DNA of 64,000 nt from Terriglobia bacterium (lineage in GTDB: Bacteria > Acidobacteriota > Terriglobia > JAJPHL01), in assembly GCA_021325275.1 (NCBI GenBank), contig JAJPHL010000032.1, positions 101,082-165,081 on the forward strand. Reading direction: 5' to 3'. Below the pieces are notes generated by a model. The model saw nothing but the letters and a program-made list of their open reading frames with translations, ran no database searches and was not told the DNA's origin. Positions 44,273-52,064 of the stretch are shown piece after piece. The position numbers and the translations under genes were made by a program. The stretch's first letter is position 1. Each line of letters begins with the position of its first letter.

Positions 44273-44476
44273 GTGAAGGAACAAGGAACAGTCAAGTGGT
44301 TTAACGCCGCCAAGGGCTACGGCTTCATTCAGCGGCAGTCCGGCGAAGACGTTTTCGTACATTTCTCGGCGATCCAGGCGGAAGGCTACCGCACGCTCGA
44401 TGAGGGCCAAGCGGTGGAGTTCGTCGTGACCCGCGGACCGAAGGGTCTGCAGGCCGAGCAAGTGTCACCCCTCTAG
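44273..44476 (+). CDS. Cold shock protein (CspA family)
   Basis: A 67-residue OB-fold nucleic-acid chaperone. RNP1 is K-G-Y-G-F-I and RNP2 is V-F-V-H-F, both intact, after the standard G-T-V-K-W-F-N start. The GTG start has AGAGGAG 7 nt upstream. A long leader with a terminator-like hairpin precedes it, as in other csp genes whose leaders respond to temperature. A 12-bp perfect hairpin follows the stop. Confidence 0.96.
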   Translation: MKEQGTVKWFNAAKGYGFIQRQSGEDVFVHFSAIQAEGYRTLDEGQAVEFVVTRGPKGLQAEQVSPL

Positions 44477-44491
44477 CCAAAACGCAGCGTT

Positions 44492-44519
44492 GACCTCTCC
44501 GGCGAGAGCCGGAGAGGTC
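44492..44519 (+). terminator. Strong hairpin after the cold shock gene
   Basis: GACCTCTCCGGC (44492-44503) and GCCGGAGAGGTC (44508-44519) are perfectly complementary around GAGA. No T-run follows, so it may be a processing or stability structure rather than a classical terminator. Confidence 0.6.
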
Positions 44520-44596
44520 GACCTAAATTCCATCCGTTCCTGTTTTCTGCTGCAAGAAGCACGTAGAGTTCGGTAACCAACCACCAGGAGGGTTTT

Positions 44597-44833
44597 GTGA
44601 AGGCATTCAAAGAGTCTCAGTACCTGAAACATGCCCAATACGGTTACGGAGTAGTCACGGAGTCTGACACGGAACGTACCACGATCGATTTTGAAACGCA
44701 CGGCAAAAAGAAGTTCGTCACCAGCATGATCCAAGTGGAGTTGGTTGACGGCGATCCGCCGAAGGCCGCACGCGGCTCGCGCCGCAAGAAGGCCGCCAAG
44801 ACGCATGCCGCGGAACCCGCTGCTGTTGCATAA
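44597..44833 (+). CDS. Small basic protein with a PcrA/UvrD Tudor-like fold
   Basis: A 78-residue protein. The core G-Y-G-V-V-T-E-S-D-T-E-R-T-T-I-D-F-E-T-H-G resembles the C-terminal Tudor-like domain of PcrA/UvrD helicases that touches RNA polymerase or DNA; this is a pattern match only. The C-terminus is Ala/Lys/Arg-rich (R-R-K-K-A-A-K), typical of nucleic-acid binding. The GTG start has a near-perfect CCAGGAGGG ribosome site. Two strong hairpins flank the gene. Confidence 0.7.
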   Translation: MKAFKESQYLKHAQYGYGVVTESDTERTTIDFETHGKKKFVTSMIQVELVDGDPPKAARGSRRKKAAKTHAAEPAAVA

Positions 44834-44870
44834 CGCCGCAAGAACGCCGCGTAAGAATTTTTCCCACCGT

Positions 44871-44891
44871 GGGCTGCTCCCGAGGCAGCCC
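44871..44891 (+). terminator. Intrinsic terminator
   Basis: GGGCTGC (44871-44877) pairs with GCAGCCC (44885-44891) around TCCCGAG, then TCTTTCATTT follows. It ends the small basic protein transcript. Confidence 0.7.
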
Positions 44892-44989
44892 TCTTTCATT
44901 TAGCATCCCAACGAAAGTGTTCGAGCAAAGTTAGCCGGGCCTCGCGTTTTTGACTCGGGCCTCGGAACTCGGGCCGCGGAACCGTTTTT

Positions 44990-45562
44990 CTACGGTTTCA
45001 GTTCAATCACGATGTTGCGCAGCGGTTTCTCGCCCACGGTTTTGGCGATGTGAACCACCGGCTCGTTGAAGTGCACGTCGTCGGGAACTTGCTGCTTGAA
45101 AACCTCGGGCGCGCCGTCAGGCCATTGCTGCAATCGCGTGTCGTTGAGCACTACCACCACGCGCTGCCGGTGACTGTGCCGCGCGCGCGTTTCTCCGGGA
45201 TCGAGTTTTTCTTCGAAAATGAATAAGTGTGGGCCGTCGTAAACAACGGTGTTCTTCTCCGGCGCGATCATGACCGGCGGCGATTTCACGGGCGGGTGAT
45301 CGGGCTTCAACGTCACTTCGAGATAATCGTGCCCGGTGGGCGCGTCGTAGGATTTTCCCGCTTCAAACACTTCCAGGTCGCCGCGTTTCATTTGCTTGCC
45401 GTGGAACGCTACGGCTCCAAGGGCGACAATCACGCGATCGCCGCAACCGGGAGTTCCGGCTTTCGCACACGGCGCGGCGTTTTTGGTCACATGGACGTAG
45501 GGATTGTCGAGCACGGTGTCGGTCGCTGCGAACAGTAGGAAGAAAACGGTTAAGATACCCAT
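44990..45562 (-). CDS. Secreted cupin-like protein
   Basis: A 190-residue protein with a signal peptide (about 1-14). The rest is a single cupin-like barrel: H-x-H around A-R-H-S-H-R-Q-R-V-V-V-V and a later H-F-N-E-P-V-V-H. I do not recognise a named family. The ATG at 45562 is chosen over a longer frame because it begins a signal peptide and a TAGCCT box is 7 nt upstream. Its start codon touches that of the divergent propeller gene (45563), so each promoter lies inside the other gene. Confidence 0.7.
   Translation of the reverse strand: MGILTVFFLLFAATDTVLDNPYVHVTKNAAPCAKAGTPGCGDRVIVALGAVAFHGKQMKRGDLEVFEAGKSYDAPTGHDYLEVTLKPDHPPVKSPPVMIAPEKNTVVYDGPHLFIFEEKLDPGETRARHSHRQRVVVVLNDTRLQQWPDGAPEVFKQQVPDDVHFNEPVVHIAKTVGEKPLRNIVIELKP
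45551..45556 (+). promoter_or_regulatory. TANNNT box, leaderless start of the NHL propeller gene
   Basis: TAAGAT lies 6 nt before the GTG at 45563, inside the first codons of the cupin gene on the other strand. Confidence 0.55.
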
Positions 45563-46651
45563 GTGCGAAAGGCTACCACAACCTGCATCGCGGTATTCAT
45601 GGCGGCAGTTGCCGCGTCTCCCCAACAATCGCCCACAAAAGGTGGCGAGGAAGAAACGGGACCCTATGAAGTGGTCGCGGGATGGCCGCAACCGTTTGCC
45701 CGTGCCGGATACGTGCAGGGATCGCAAGCCGGCGTCTTCGCGGAATCACCGAATCGGGTTTTTCTGGCGAATCGCGGCGAACTGAAACTACCGGAAAAGC
45801 TGCCGGACACTTTCAACGGCGCGTGGGGATCGCTCGAACAGCGCGCCAACGCGCCCACGGCGGAATTGCGCAACTGCATCGTGATCGTCGACGGCGCGGG
45901 ACGCATGATCGAATCGTGGACGCAGTGGGATCACCTGTTCGCCGGCGGACGCGGTCCGCACAAGATCAAGATCAGCCCGTATGATCCTGAGAAACACGTG
46001 TGGGTGATCGACGATCAACGCCATCAAGTGCTGGAATTCACGAACGACGGCAAACAACTCGTGCGGACGCTGGGCGAACCGGGCGTACCCGGCGCGGACG
46101 ACAAGCATTTTGCTCGTCCCACCGATATCGCGTGGCTGCCGGACGGTACGTTCTTCATCACCGACGGCTACGTGAACACGCGCGTGGTGAAGTTCGATAA
46201 GAACGCCAAGTACCTAATGACCTGGGGGACAAAGGGCAACGGTCCCGGACAATTCAATTTGCCGCATTCCATTGACATCGATCGCAACCGGCGCCTTTAT
46301 GTGGCGGATCGCTCGAACAGCCGCATTCAGGTGTTCGACGAAAACGGCAAGTTTCTCGATCAGTGGCCGAACATTCGCCAGCCATACCACATCATGATCA
46401 CGGCAGACCAGCATTTATGGGTCGCCGACGGCGTGACGAACAAGTTCTTGGAATACGACTTGAACGGGAAGCTGCTGTACTCGTGGGGAACGTACGGCAG
46501 TTTTCCCGGCGCGTTCTGGGGCGTGCACCAGTTTTCCGTGGACTCCGAAGGCAATCTCTACGCCGCGGAAACTTTTGGCGGACGCACGCAAAAGTTCAAG
46601 CCGCGGGCCGGCGCGGATCGGTCGAAGTTGATTGGTCCAACGGCAAAATAA
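45563..46651 (+). CDS. Secreted NHL-repeat beta-propeller protein
   Basis: A 362-residue protein. A signal peptide (about 1-19) precedes a six-bladed NHL-type propeller with repeats such as G-x-G-x-G-Q-F-N-L-P-H-S-I-D-I-D, L-Y-V-A-D-R-S-N-S-R-I-Q-V-F-D and L-W-V-A-D-G-V-T-N. This resembles peptidyl-alpha-hydroxyglycine alpha-amidating lyase, but activity is not shown. The GTG directly abuts the ATG of the divergent cupin gene and has no ribosome site. It ends 1 nt from the convergent gene at 46653. Confidence 0.8.
   Translation: MRKATTTCIAVFMAAVAASPQQSPTKGGEEETGPYEVVAGWPQPFARAGYVQGSQAGVFAESPNRVFLANRGELKLPEKLPDTFNGAWGSLEQRANAPTAELRNCIVIVDGAGRMIESWTQWDHLFAGGRGPHKIKISPYDPEKHVWVIDDQRHQVLEFTNDGKQLVRTLGEPGVPGADDKHFARPTDIAWLPDGTFFITDGYVNTRVVKFDKNAKYLMTWGTKGNGPGQFNLPHSIDIDRNRRLYVADRSNSRIQVFDENGKFLDQWPNIRQPYHIMITADQHLWVADGVTNKFLEYDLNGKLLYSWGTYGSFPGAFWGVHQFSVDSEGNLYAAETFGGRTQKFKPRAGADRSKLIGPTAK
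45570..45575 (-). promoter_or_regulatory. TANNNT box, leaderless start of the cupin gene
   Basis: TAGCCT is 7 nt before the ATG at 45562, inside the first codons of the NHL propeller gene. Confidence 0.5.
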
Positions 46652-46652
46652 T

Positions 46653-47018
46653 CTAATTGCGCATGATATCGAGTTCTGCCAGTTTGCGCTGTCCGGCTGA
46701 TGTCAACGTAAAGTAGCACCAGCCGCGCTCGGAATCGCCGTTGGGCACCTCGATCACACCTGAGGACCTTGTCAACTCATAATCGGGTACTGCGGAAGAG
46801 GTTGCGCGCAGACAGTAGGCACCTACCAAACCCTCATCCATCAGGACGGTCAGACCGGACAGAATATCCGACTGCTCCACCGCGAACGTATGACCGTCCT
46901 CCATGCACCATTTACACACCGTCGACAGGATCATCTCGAGGTCTTCGTAGTCGTCGGCAACGGCTAACATAATCAAATTCTGGAGAACGCGGCGTCGTTC
47001 CCCTTCAGGCGGATTCAT
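46653..47018 (-). CDS. Small hypothetical protein, possibly winged-helix
   Basis: A 121-residue cytoplasmic protein I do not recognise. A helical first half (L-I-M-L-A-V-A-D-D-Y-E-D-L-E) is followed by V-L-M-D-E-G-L-V-G-A-Y and Y-F-T-L-T-S-A-G-Q-R-K-L-A-E-L, a pattern common in winged-helix domains. The ATG at 47018 (not the GTG two codons upstream) is supported by a TAGACT box 6 nt before it, the same box as the ParD-like gene. Confidence 0.55.
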   Translation of the reverse strand: MNPPEGERRRVLQNLIMLAVADDYEDLEMILSTVCKWCMEDGHTFAVEQSDILSGLTVLMDEGLVGAYCLRATSSAVPDYELTRSSGVIEVPNGDSERGWCYFTLTSAGQRKLAELDIMRN

Positions 47019-47024
47019 CGCCAC

Positions 47025-47030
47025 AGTCTA
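47025..47030 (-). promoter_or_regulatory. TANNNT box, leaderless start of the gene at 46653
   Basis: TAGACT is exactly 6 nt before the ATG at 47018. It helps decide the start. Confidence 0.5.
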
Positions 47031-47121
47031 CTCCAACCCAACGCGTGGCTCCTCAACCATTCTTTACAGAATCACCCTCCAGCGGCGATATGATGTTTCC
47101 GGTTTGGGAGGACCCTTCATC

Positions 47122-50118
47122 ATGATCCGCAAGACCCTGCTATCGGTGTCGCTATTGGTGTGCCTGTTGACGGCTTTCGCCGCGCCGCCTGCGCCGCAGA
47201 AAAAGCCCGCGGCCAAAGCCGCCGTCGTCGATGCCGCGCCGAAAATCACCACGCCGAAAGAACAATTCGGCTTCAGCCTCGGCGACGACTATTCCCTCGC
47301 CACCTACACGCAGCTCGGCGAGTATTGGCAAAAGCTCGCCAAGGAATCGCCGCGCATGAAGCTGGTGGAGATCGGCAAGACGGAAGAAGGCCGCCCGCAC
47401 TGGATGGCGGTCGTCACGTCGCCAGAGAATCAGAAAAACCTCGAGCACTATCGCGAAATCTCCTACAAACTCGCGCACGCCGAAGGACTCACCGAGGATC
47501 AGGCGCACGCGCTCGCGCTGGAAGGCAAGGCGGTGGTGTGGATCGACGGCAGCTTGCACGCGACAGAAGTGGTCGGCGGGCAGCAGCTCATGGAAATGGT
47601 CTATCAGATGGTCAGCCGCACCGATCCCGAAACGATGCGCATCCTGAACGACGTGATCATTCTGTTCGTCGACGCGAATCCCGACGGCCACGAGCTGGTC
47701 AGCAATTGGTACATGCGCGAGAAGGATCCCACCAAACGCTCGATGGCGGGACTCCCGCGTCTCTACTCGAAGTACACAGGTCACGACGATAACCGCGACT
47801 TCTACATGTCGGCGATGAGCGAATCGACCAACATGAACAAGGTGCTGTACCTCGAGTGGTGTCCGCAGATCATGTACAACCATCACCAGACTGGACCGGT
47901 CGGCACGGTGTTGTTTGCGCCGCCCTTCCGGCCGCCGCACAACTACAATCTCGATCCACTCACGCAAACGGGACTCGATCTGGTCGGCGCGGCGATGCAT
48001 CATCGCTTCATCGTGGAGAACAAACCGGGCGCGGTGATGCGCAAGGGCACCACGTACTCCACGTGGTTCAACGGCGGATTGCGCACCACAACGTACTTCC
48101 ACAACATGATCGGGTTGCTCACCGAAATCATCGGCAATCCCACGCCGATGGAAATTCCCTTCCGTCCGGAGCGCGTGTTGCCGAACGAAGACTTGCCGTT
48201 CCCGATTTCGCCGCAGCCCTGGCACTTCCGTCAGTCGATCGACTATTCGGTCACGGCGAACCGCGCGGTGCTCGATCTCGCGTCGCGGATGCGCGAAGAG
48301 TTCCTCTACAACATTTATGTGATGGGCCGCAATTCCATTCAGCACGGCAATGAAGATCACTGGACGCTGACGCCGAAGCGCATGCTCGAAGCGGTCGCGG
48401 AGATTCAGAAGGATATGGCGGCGTCCGGTGAAGGCGCCGTCGGTGGCGGAGGGCGTGGTGGACGCGGTGGCGGCGGTGGTGGTCGCGGCGGCGCGGCAAC
48501 GGCGCCGGCGCAAGCGGGACCGCCTGAAGTCGCCGGTGGCGGCGGGCGCGGACAAGCCGCGCCGGGAGTGATCGGCGGTTCCGCGGCGTTGACCATCGGC
48601 AATGTTCCGCCGAAGTATTACGACACCGTGGTGCACGATCCCAAGCATCGCGATCCGCGCGGCTACATCATCCCCAGCGATCAGGCCGATTTCCTCACGG
48701 CGACCAAGTTCATCAACACGCTCGTGAAGAACGGCATCACGATTCATCGCGCCACCGCCTCGTTCACAGTGAACGGCAAGACGTATCCCGCCGGATCGTG
48801 GGTGGTGAAGTGCGCGCAAGCGTTTCGCCCGCACGTTCTCGACATGTTCGAGCCGCAGTGGCACCCGGACGACATTCCCTATCCCGGCGGCGCGCCCACG
48901 CCGCCCTATGACGCGGCCGGCTACACTCTGGCGTATCAAATGGGCGTGCAGTTTGATCGCGTGCTCGAAAACTTCGATGGTCCGTTCGAAAAAATCAGCG
49001 GCTACGCGAAGCTTCCCGCCGGAATGGTGGGCGGCGCGGCGAGTCCCGCAGGATACACGTTCAGTCACGCCACGAACGATTCGTTCATCGCGGTTAACCG
49101 CCTATTGAAGGCCGGCGAGAACGTCATGTGGATCGGCTCGAGCACAATGTACGTCGCGGCGAGGCCGTCGACGAAACCGATTCTCGACAAACTGGCGTCC
49201 GATTTCGGATTGAACTTTACGGGCGTTGCATCGCAACCGTCGGGCGACGTCGTGAAACTGAAGCCGGTGCGCATCGGCTTGGTTGATACGTACGGCGGAT
49301 CGATGCCGAGCGGCTGGACGCGCTTCATCTTCGATCAGTTTGAGTTCCCGTACAAAGTGGTTTTCTCGAAGGAACTCGACGCCGGCAATCTGAACGGCAA
49401 GTTCGACGTGCTGGTCTTCCCGAGCGGAACGATTCGCGCGGGCGGCGGTGGTCGCGGCGGCTTCGGCGGCGGTGGCGGTGGTGGACGCGGCGGCGCTCCG
49501 GCGGCGGGTGCGCCCGCGCCGGGACCCGATCAGGAATTCTTCGGCGGACAAATTTCCGAAGACCGCGTGCCTGCCGAGTATCGCCCGATGATGGGACGCA
49601 TCACCACGGAAACCACGCTGCCGCAGATCCGCAATTTCATTCGCGGCGGCGGCACGATCGTTTCGATCGGCCCATCGACAGACGTGGCGGAAATGCTCGA
49701 GCTTCCGGTGCAGAATTTCCTCGTGGAGCATCCAACCTCCGCGCCGCTGCCGCGTACGAAGTACTACGTGCCGGGATCGGTGCTGCGCGCGTCGATCGAC
49801 AACACGAATCCAATCGCTTACGGCTTTGCGAAAAACGTCGACGTGTTCTTCGACAACAGTCCGGTGTTTGAGTTGAAGCCCGAGGCGTCGATCAACGGCG
49901 CGGTGCGGCCGCTGATGTGGTTCGATAGCGAAACGCCGCTGCGCAGCGGATGGGCGTGGGGCGAGCACTACTTAAAGGGCGGCGTGATCGGCGCGACGGC
50001 GAAGGTCGGCGAGGGACATTTGTACTTGTTCGGCCCCGAGATCACGTTCCGTTCGCAGCCGCACGGCACGTATAAGCTGCTGTTCAACAGCATCTACTAC
50101 GGTCCGGTGGCGAAGTAG
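47122..50118 (+). CDS. Large secreted M14-family metallocarboxypeptidase with Gly-rich linkers
   Basis: A 998-residue exported protein. The ATG at 47122 has GGGAGGA about 9 nt upstream and starts a signal peptide (about 1-19). The M14 zinc site is H-A-T-E (His146, Glu149) with the third His at 254-255 in Y-N-H-H-Q, and the catalytic Glu335 is in L-L-T-E-I-I-G. Two low-complexity Gly/Arg runs (about residues 437-470 and 772-795) interrupt the C-terminal half. The last 300 residues look like a DJ-1/glutaminase-type alpha/beta domain. It probably digests extracellular protein. Confidence 0.85.
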   Translation: MIRKTLLSVSLLVCLLTAFAAPPAPQKKPAAKAAVVDAAPKITTPKEQFGFSLGDDYSLATYTQLGEYWQKLAKESPRMKLVEIGKTEEGRPHWMAVVTSPENQKNLEHYREISYKLAHAEGLTEDQAHALALEGKAVVWIDGSLHATEVVGGQQLMEMVYQMVSRTDPETMRILNDVIILFVDANPDGHELVSNWYMREKDPTKRSMAGLPRLYSKYTGHDDNRDFYMSAMSESTNMNKVLYLEWCPQIMYNHHQTGPVGTVLFAPPFRPPHNYNLDPLTQTGLDLVGAAMHHRFIVENKPGAVMRKGTTYSTWFNGGLRTTTYFHNMIGLLTEIIGNPTPMEIPFRPERVLPNEDLPFPISPQPWHFRQSIDYSVTANRAVLDLASRMREEFLYNIYVMGRNSIQHGNEDHWTLTPKRMLEAVAEIQKDMAASGEGAVGGGGRGGRGGGGGGRGGAATAPAQAGPPEVAGGGGRGQAAPGVIGGSAALTIGNVPPKYYDTVVHDPKHRDPRGYIIPSDQADFLTATKFINTLVKNGITIHRATASFTVNGKTYPAGSWVVKCAQAFRPHVLDMFEPQWHPDDIPYPGGAPTPPYDAAGYTLAYQMGVQFDRVLENFDGPFEKISGYAKLPAGMVGGAASPAGYTFSHATNDSFIAVNRLLKAGENVMWIGSSTMYVAARPSTKPILDKLASDFGLNFTGVASQPSGDVVKLKPVRIGLVDTYGGSMPSGWTRFIFDQFEFPYKVVFSKELDAGNLNGKFDVLVFPSGTIRAGGGGRGGFGGGGGGGRGGAPAAGAPAPGPDQEFFGGQISEDRVPAEYRPMMGRITTETTLPQIRNFIRGGGTIVSIGPSTDVAEMLELPVQNFLVEHPTSAPLPRTKYYVPGSVLRASIDNTNPIAYGFAKNVDVFFDNSPVFELKPEASINGAVRPLMWFDSETPLRSGWAWGEHYLKGGVIGATAKVGEGHLYLFGPEITFRSQPHGTYKLLFNSIYYGPVAK

Positions 50119-50127
50119 GAAGAATTA

Positions 50128-50211
50128 ACCACAAAGGCACAAAGGACACAAAGAAAACCAGAGCGGATCGTGTCGCGTTGGTTTTCTTTGTGTCCTTTGT
50201 GTCTTTGTGGT
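50128..50211. repeat. Long inverted repeat between the M14 peptidase and transketolase genes
   Basis: Two 33-nt arms (50128-50160 and 50179-50211) match with one mismatch and enclose an 18-nt loop. The word is built on CACAAAGGACACAAAG. It forms a nearly perfect stem and fills the intergenic space. A rho-independent role is unlikely without a T-run; a repeat of the dispersed type common in GC-rich soil bacteria is more plausible. Confidence 0.8.
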
Positions 50212-50235
50212 CAAACCGCCTCTCCACGACAGTGA

Positions 50236-50241
50236 TAAACT
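50236..50241 (+). promoter_or_regulatory. TANNNT box, leaderless start of the transketolase gene
   Basis: TAAACT (within TGATAAACT) is 6 nt before the ATG at 50248. The TG one base upstream gives an extended -10. No ribosome site. Confidence 0.6.
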
Positions 50242-50247
50242 GCTGGC

Positions 50248-51084
50248 ATGAACGGAAATCTGCCCGAGTTAAAGCGCATCGCGAATCGCATGCGCCACAA
50301 CATCGTCAAGATGATCGGCGCGGCCGGTTCCGGCCATCCCGGCGGATCCCTTTCCGCCACAGAGTTGGTCGCCGCGCTCTTCTTCAAAGTGATGCGTCAC
50401 GATCCGAAGAAGCCGGCGTGGCCCGATCGCGATCGTTTCATCCTCAGCAAGGGTCACGCGTGTCCGGTGCTGTATTGCGCGTATGCCGAAGCCGGCTACA
50501 TCGATCCCGCGCTGCTGATGACGCTGCGCAAACTCGGCAGCCCGCTGCAAGGCCATCCCGACCGGCGCTTCCTTCCGATTCTTGAGGCGTCCACTGGATC
50601 GCTCGGCAACGGCTTGTCGATCGGCATGGGCATGGCGCTCGCCGGGCGTCTCGATCAAAAGGATTATCGCGTTTACGTCATGCTCGGCGACGGCGAATGC
50701 CAGGAAGGCCAAGTGTGGGAGGCGGCGATGTTCGCCGGCTATCACAAACTCGACAATCTTTGCGCGATCGTCGACTACAACAAGATTCAGCTCGACGATT
50801 GGGTGGCGAAAATTCTCGACCTCGAGCCGCTCGCCGCGAAATGGGAATCCTTCGGATGGCGCACGCTTACGATTGACGGCAACAACATGCAGAAAGTGCT
50901 TGACGCCTTCGAGCAAGCCAAGATGACCAGCGGCAAACCCACCGTGATCATCGCGAATACGATCAAGGGCAAGGGCGTTTCCTTCATGGAGAACAACGTG
51001 GAGTTCCACGGCGCGGCTCCCAACCCCGATCAAGTGAAAAAAGCATTGGAAGAATTGGATAAGGAGGCCGCCGTTCTGGCGTGA
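50248..51084 (+). CDS. Transketolase, N-terminal subunit
   Basis: A 278-residue thiamine-diphosphate-binding subunit. The ThDP motif is G-D-G-E-C-Q-E-G-Q-V-W-E-A-A-M with N-K-I-Q-L-D shortly after. H-P-G-G-S-L-S and L-S-K-G-H-A are also standard. Together with the next gene it makes a split transketolase for the pentose phosphate pathway or DXP-like chemistry. Split forms are common in archaea and many soil bacteria. Confidence 0.93.
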   Translation: MNGNLPELKRIANRMRHNIVKMIGAAGSGHPGGSLSATELVAALFFKVMRHDPKKPAWPDRDRFILSKGHACPVLYCAYAEAGYIDPALLMTLRKLGSPLQGHPDRRFLPILEASTGSLGNGLSIGMGMALAGRLDQKDYRVYVMLGDGECQEGQVWEAAMFAGYHKLDNLCAIVDYNKIQLDDWVAKILDLEPLAAKWESFGWRTLTIDGNNMQKVLDAFEQAKMTSGKPTVIIANTIKGKGVSFMENNVEFHGAAPNPDQVKKALEELDKEAAVLA

Positions 51085-52064
51085 AACCTCGCATGGGCAC
51101 AATTGCTCCTCCGAAATTTGAATTGAAGATGGGCGCCGCCACGCGCGACGCCTACGGCAAAGCGCTGGCCGAGCTGGGACGCACGAATCCCAACGTCGTG
51201 GTGCTCGACGCCGACCTCGCAAAGTCGACCAAGACCAACGTGTTTGCCAAGGAGTTTCCGAATCGATTTTTTACGTGCGGAATCGCGGAAGCCGACATGG
51301 TGGGAATCGCCGGCGGCTTGGCCGAGGCCGGAAAAATTCCCTTCGCCAGCAGTTTCTCCGTTTTCCTGATGTGCAAGGGATTCGACCAGATGCGCGTGGC
51401 CGTGGCCTTGCCGAAAGTGAATGCGAAATTTGTGGGATCGCACGGCGGAATTTCCATCGGCGAGGATGGACCGTCGCAAATGAGCGTGGAAGATTATGCG
51501 CTGGCGTGCGGTCTCGCGGGATTCAGCGTGATGTCGCCGGCGGATGAAGTATCGACGCGTGCGCTGGTGTTTCGCGCGGCCGAACACAAAGGTCCCATCT
51601 ATATGCGCGTCGGCCGTCCCAAAGTCCCGGTGATTTACGACGCGAAGGACGATAATTTTCAAATCGGCAAAGCGCGCGTGCTGATCGAAGGCAGCGATGT
51701 CGCGCTGATCGGTTGTGGCATCATGACCGCGGAGTGTTTGCGCGCGGCGGAAACGCTCGCCGCCGAGGGAATTTCCGCGATGGTGGTGGACATGCACACG
51801 CTGAAGCCGCTCGACACCGCGGCGGTCGCGGCGGCGTGCCGCACCGGCGCGATCGTCACCGCGGAGGAGCACCTGCTCGACGGTGGCCTGGGATCGCAGG
51901 TGGCGCGCGCGGCTGCCGCAACGTCACCGGTGCCCATCGAGTACGTGGGAATTCACGATACCTACGCGGAGTCGGCCACGCCGGAAGAGTTGCTTGAGAA
52001 ATATGGACTGACCGCGAAGGAAGTGGTCGCGGCGGCGCGGCGCGTGTTGAAGAGAAAGCGCTAA
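51081..52064 (+). CDS. Transketolase, C-terminal subunit
   Basis: A 327-residue partner subunit with the pyrimidine-binding domain (T-R-D-A-Y-G-K-A-L, F-F-T-C-G-I-A-E-A-D-M-V-G-I-A) and the C-terminal domain (V-A-L-I-G-C-G-I-M, A-E-E-H-L-L-D-G-G-L-G-S). The GTG start overlaps the N-subunit stop by 4 nt (GTGA); a later ATG at 51093 is possible. The two should form an alpha2-beta2 enzyme. Confidence 0.93.
   Translation: MKPRMGTIAPPKFELKMGAATRDAYGKALAELGRTNPNVVVLDADLAKSTKTNVFAKEFPNRFFTCGIAEADMVGIAGGLAEAGKIPFASSFSVFLMCKGFDQMRVAVALPKVNAKFVGSHGGISIGEDGPSQMSVEDYALACGLAGFSVMSPADEVSTRALVFRAAEHKGPIYMRVGRPKVPVIYDAKDDNFQIGKARVLIEGSDVALIGCGIMTAECLRAAETLAAEGISAMVVDMHTLKPLDTAAVAAACRTGAIVTAEEHLLDGGLGSQVARAAAATSPVPIEYVGIHDTYAESATPEELLEKYGLTAKEVVAAARRVLKRKR

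Noticed and set aside
47152..49068. Minus-strand open frame of 638 codons
   Set aside because: Antisense to the M14 peptidase, Arg/His-rich, no recognisable domain.
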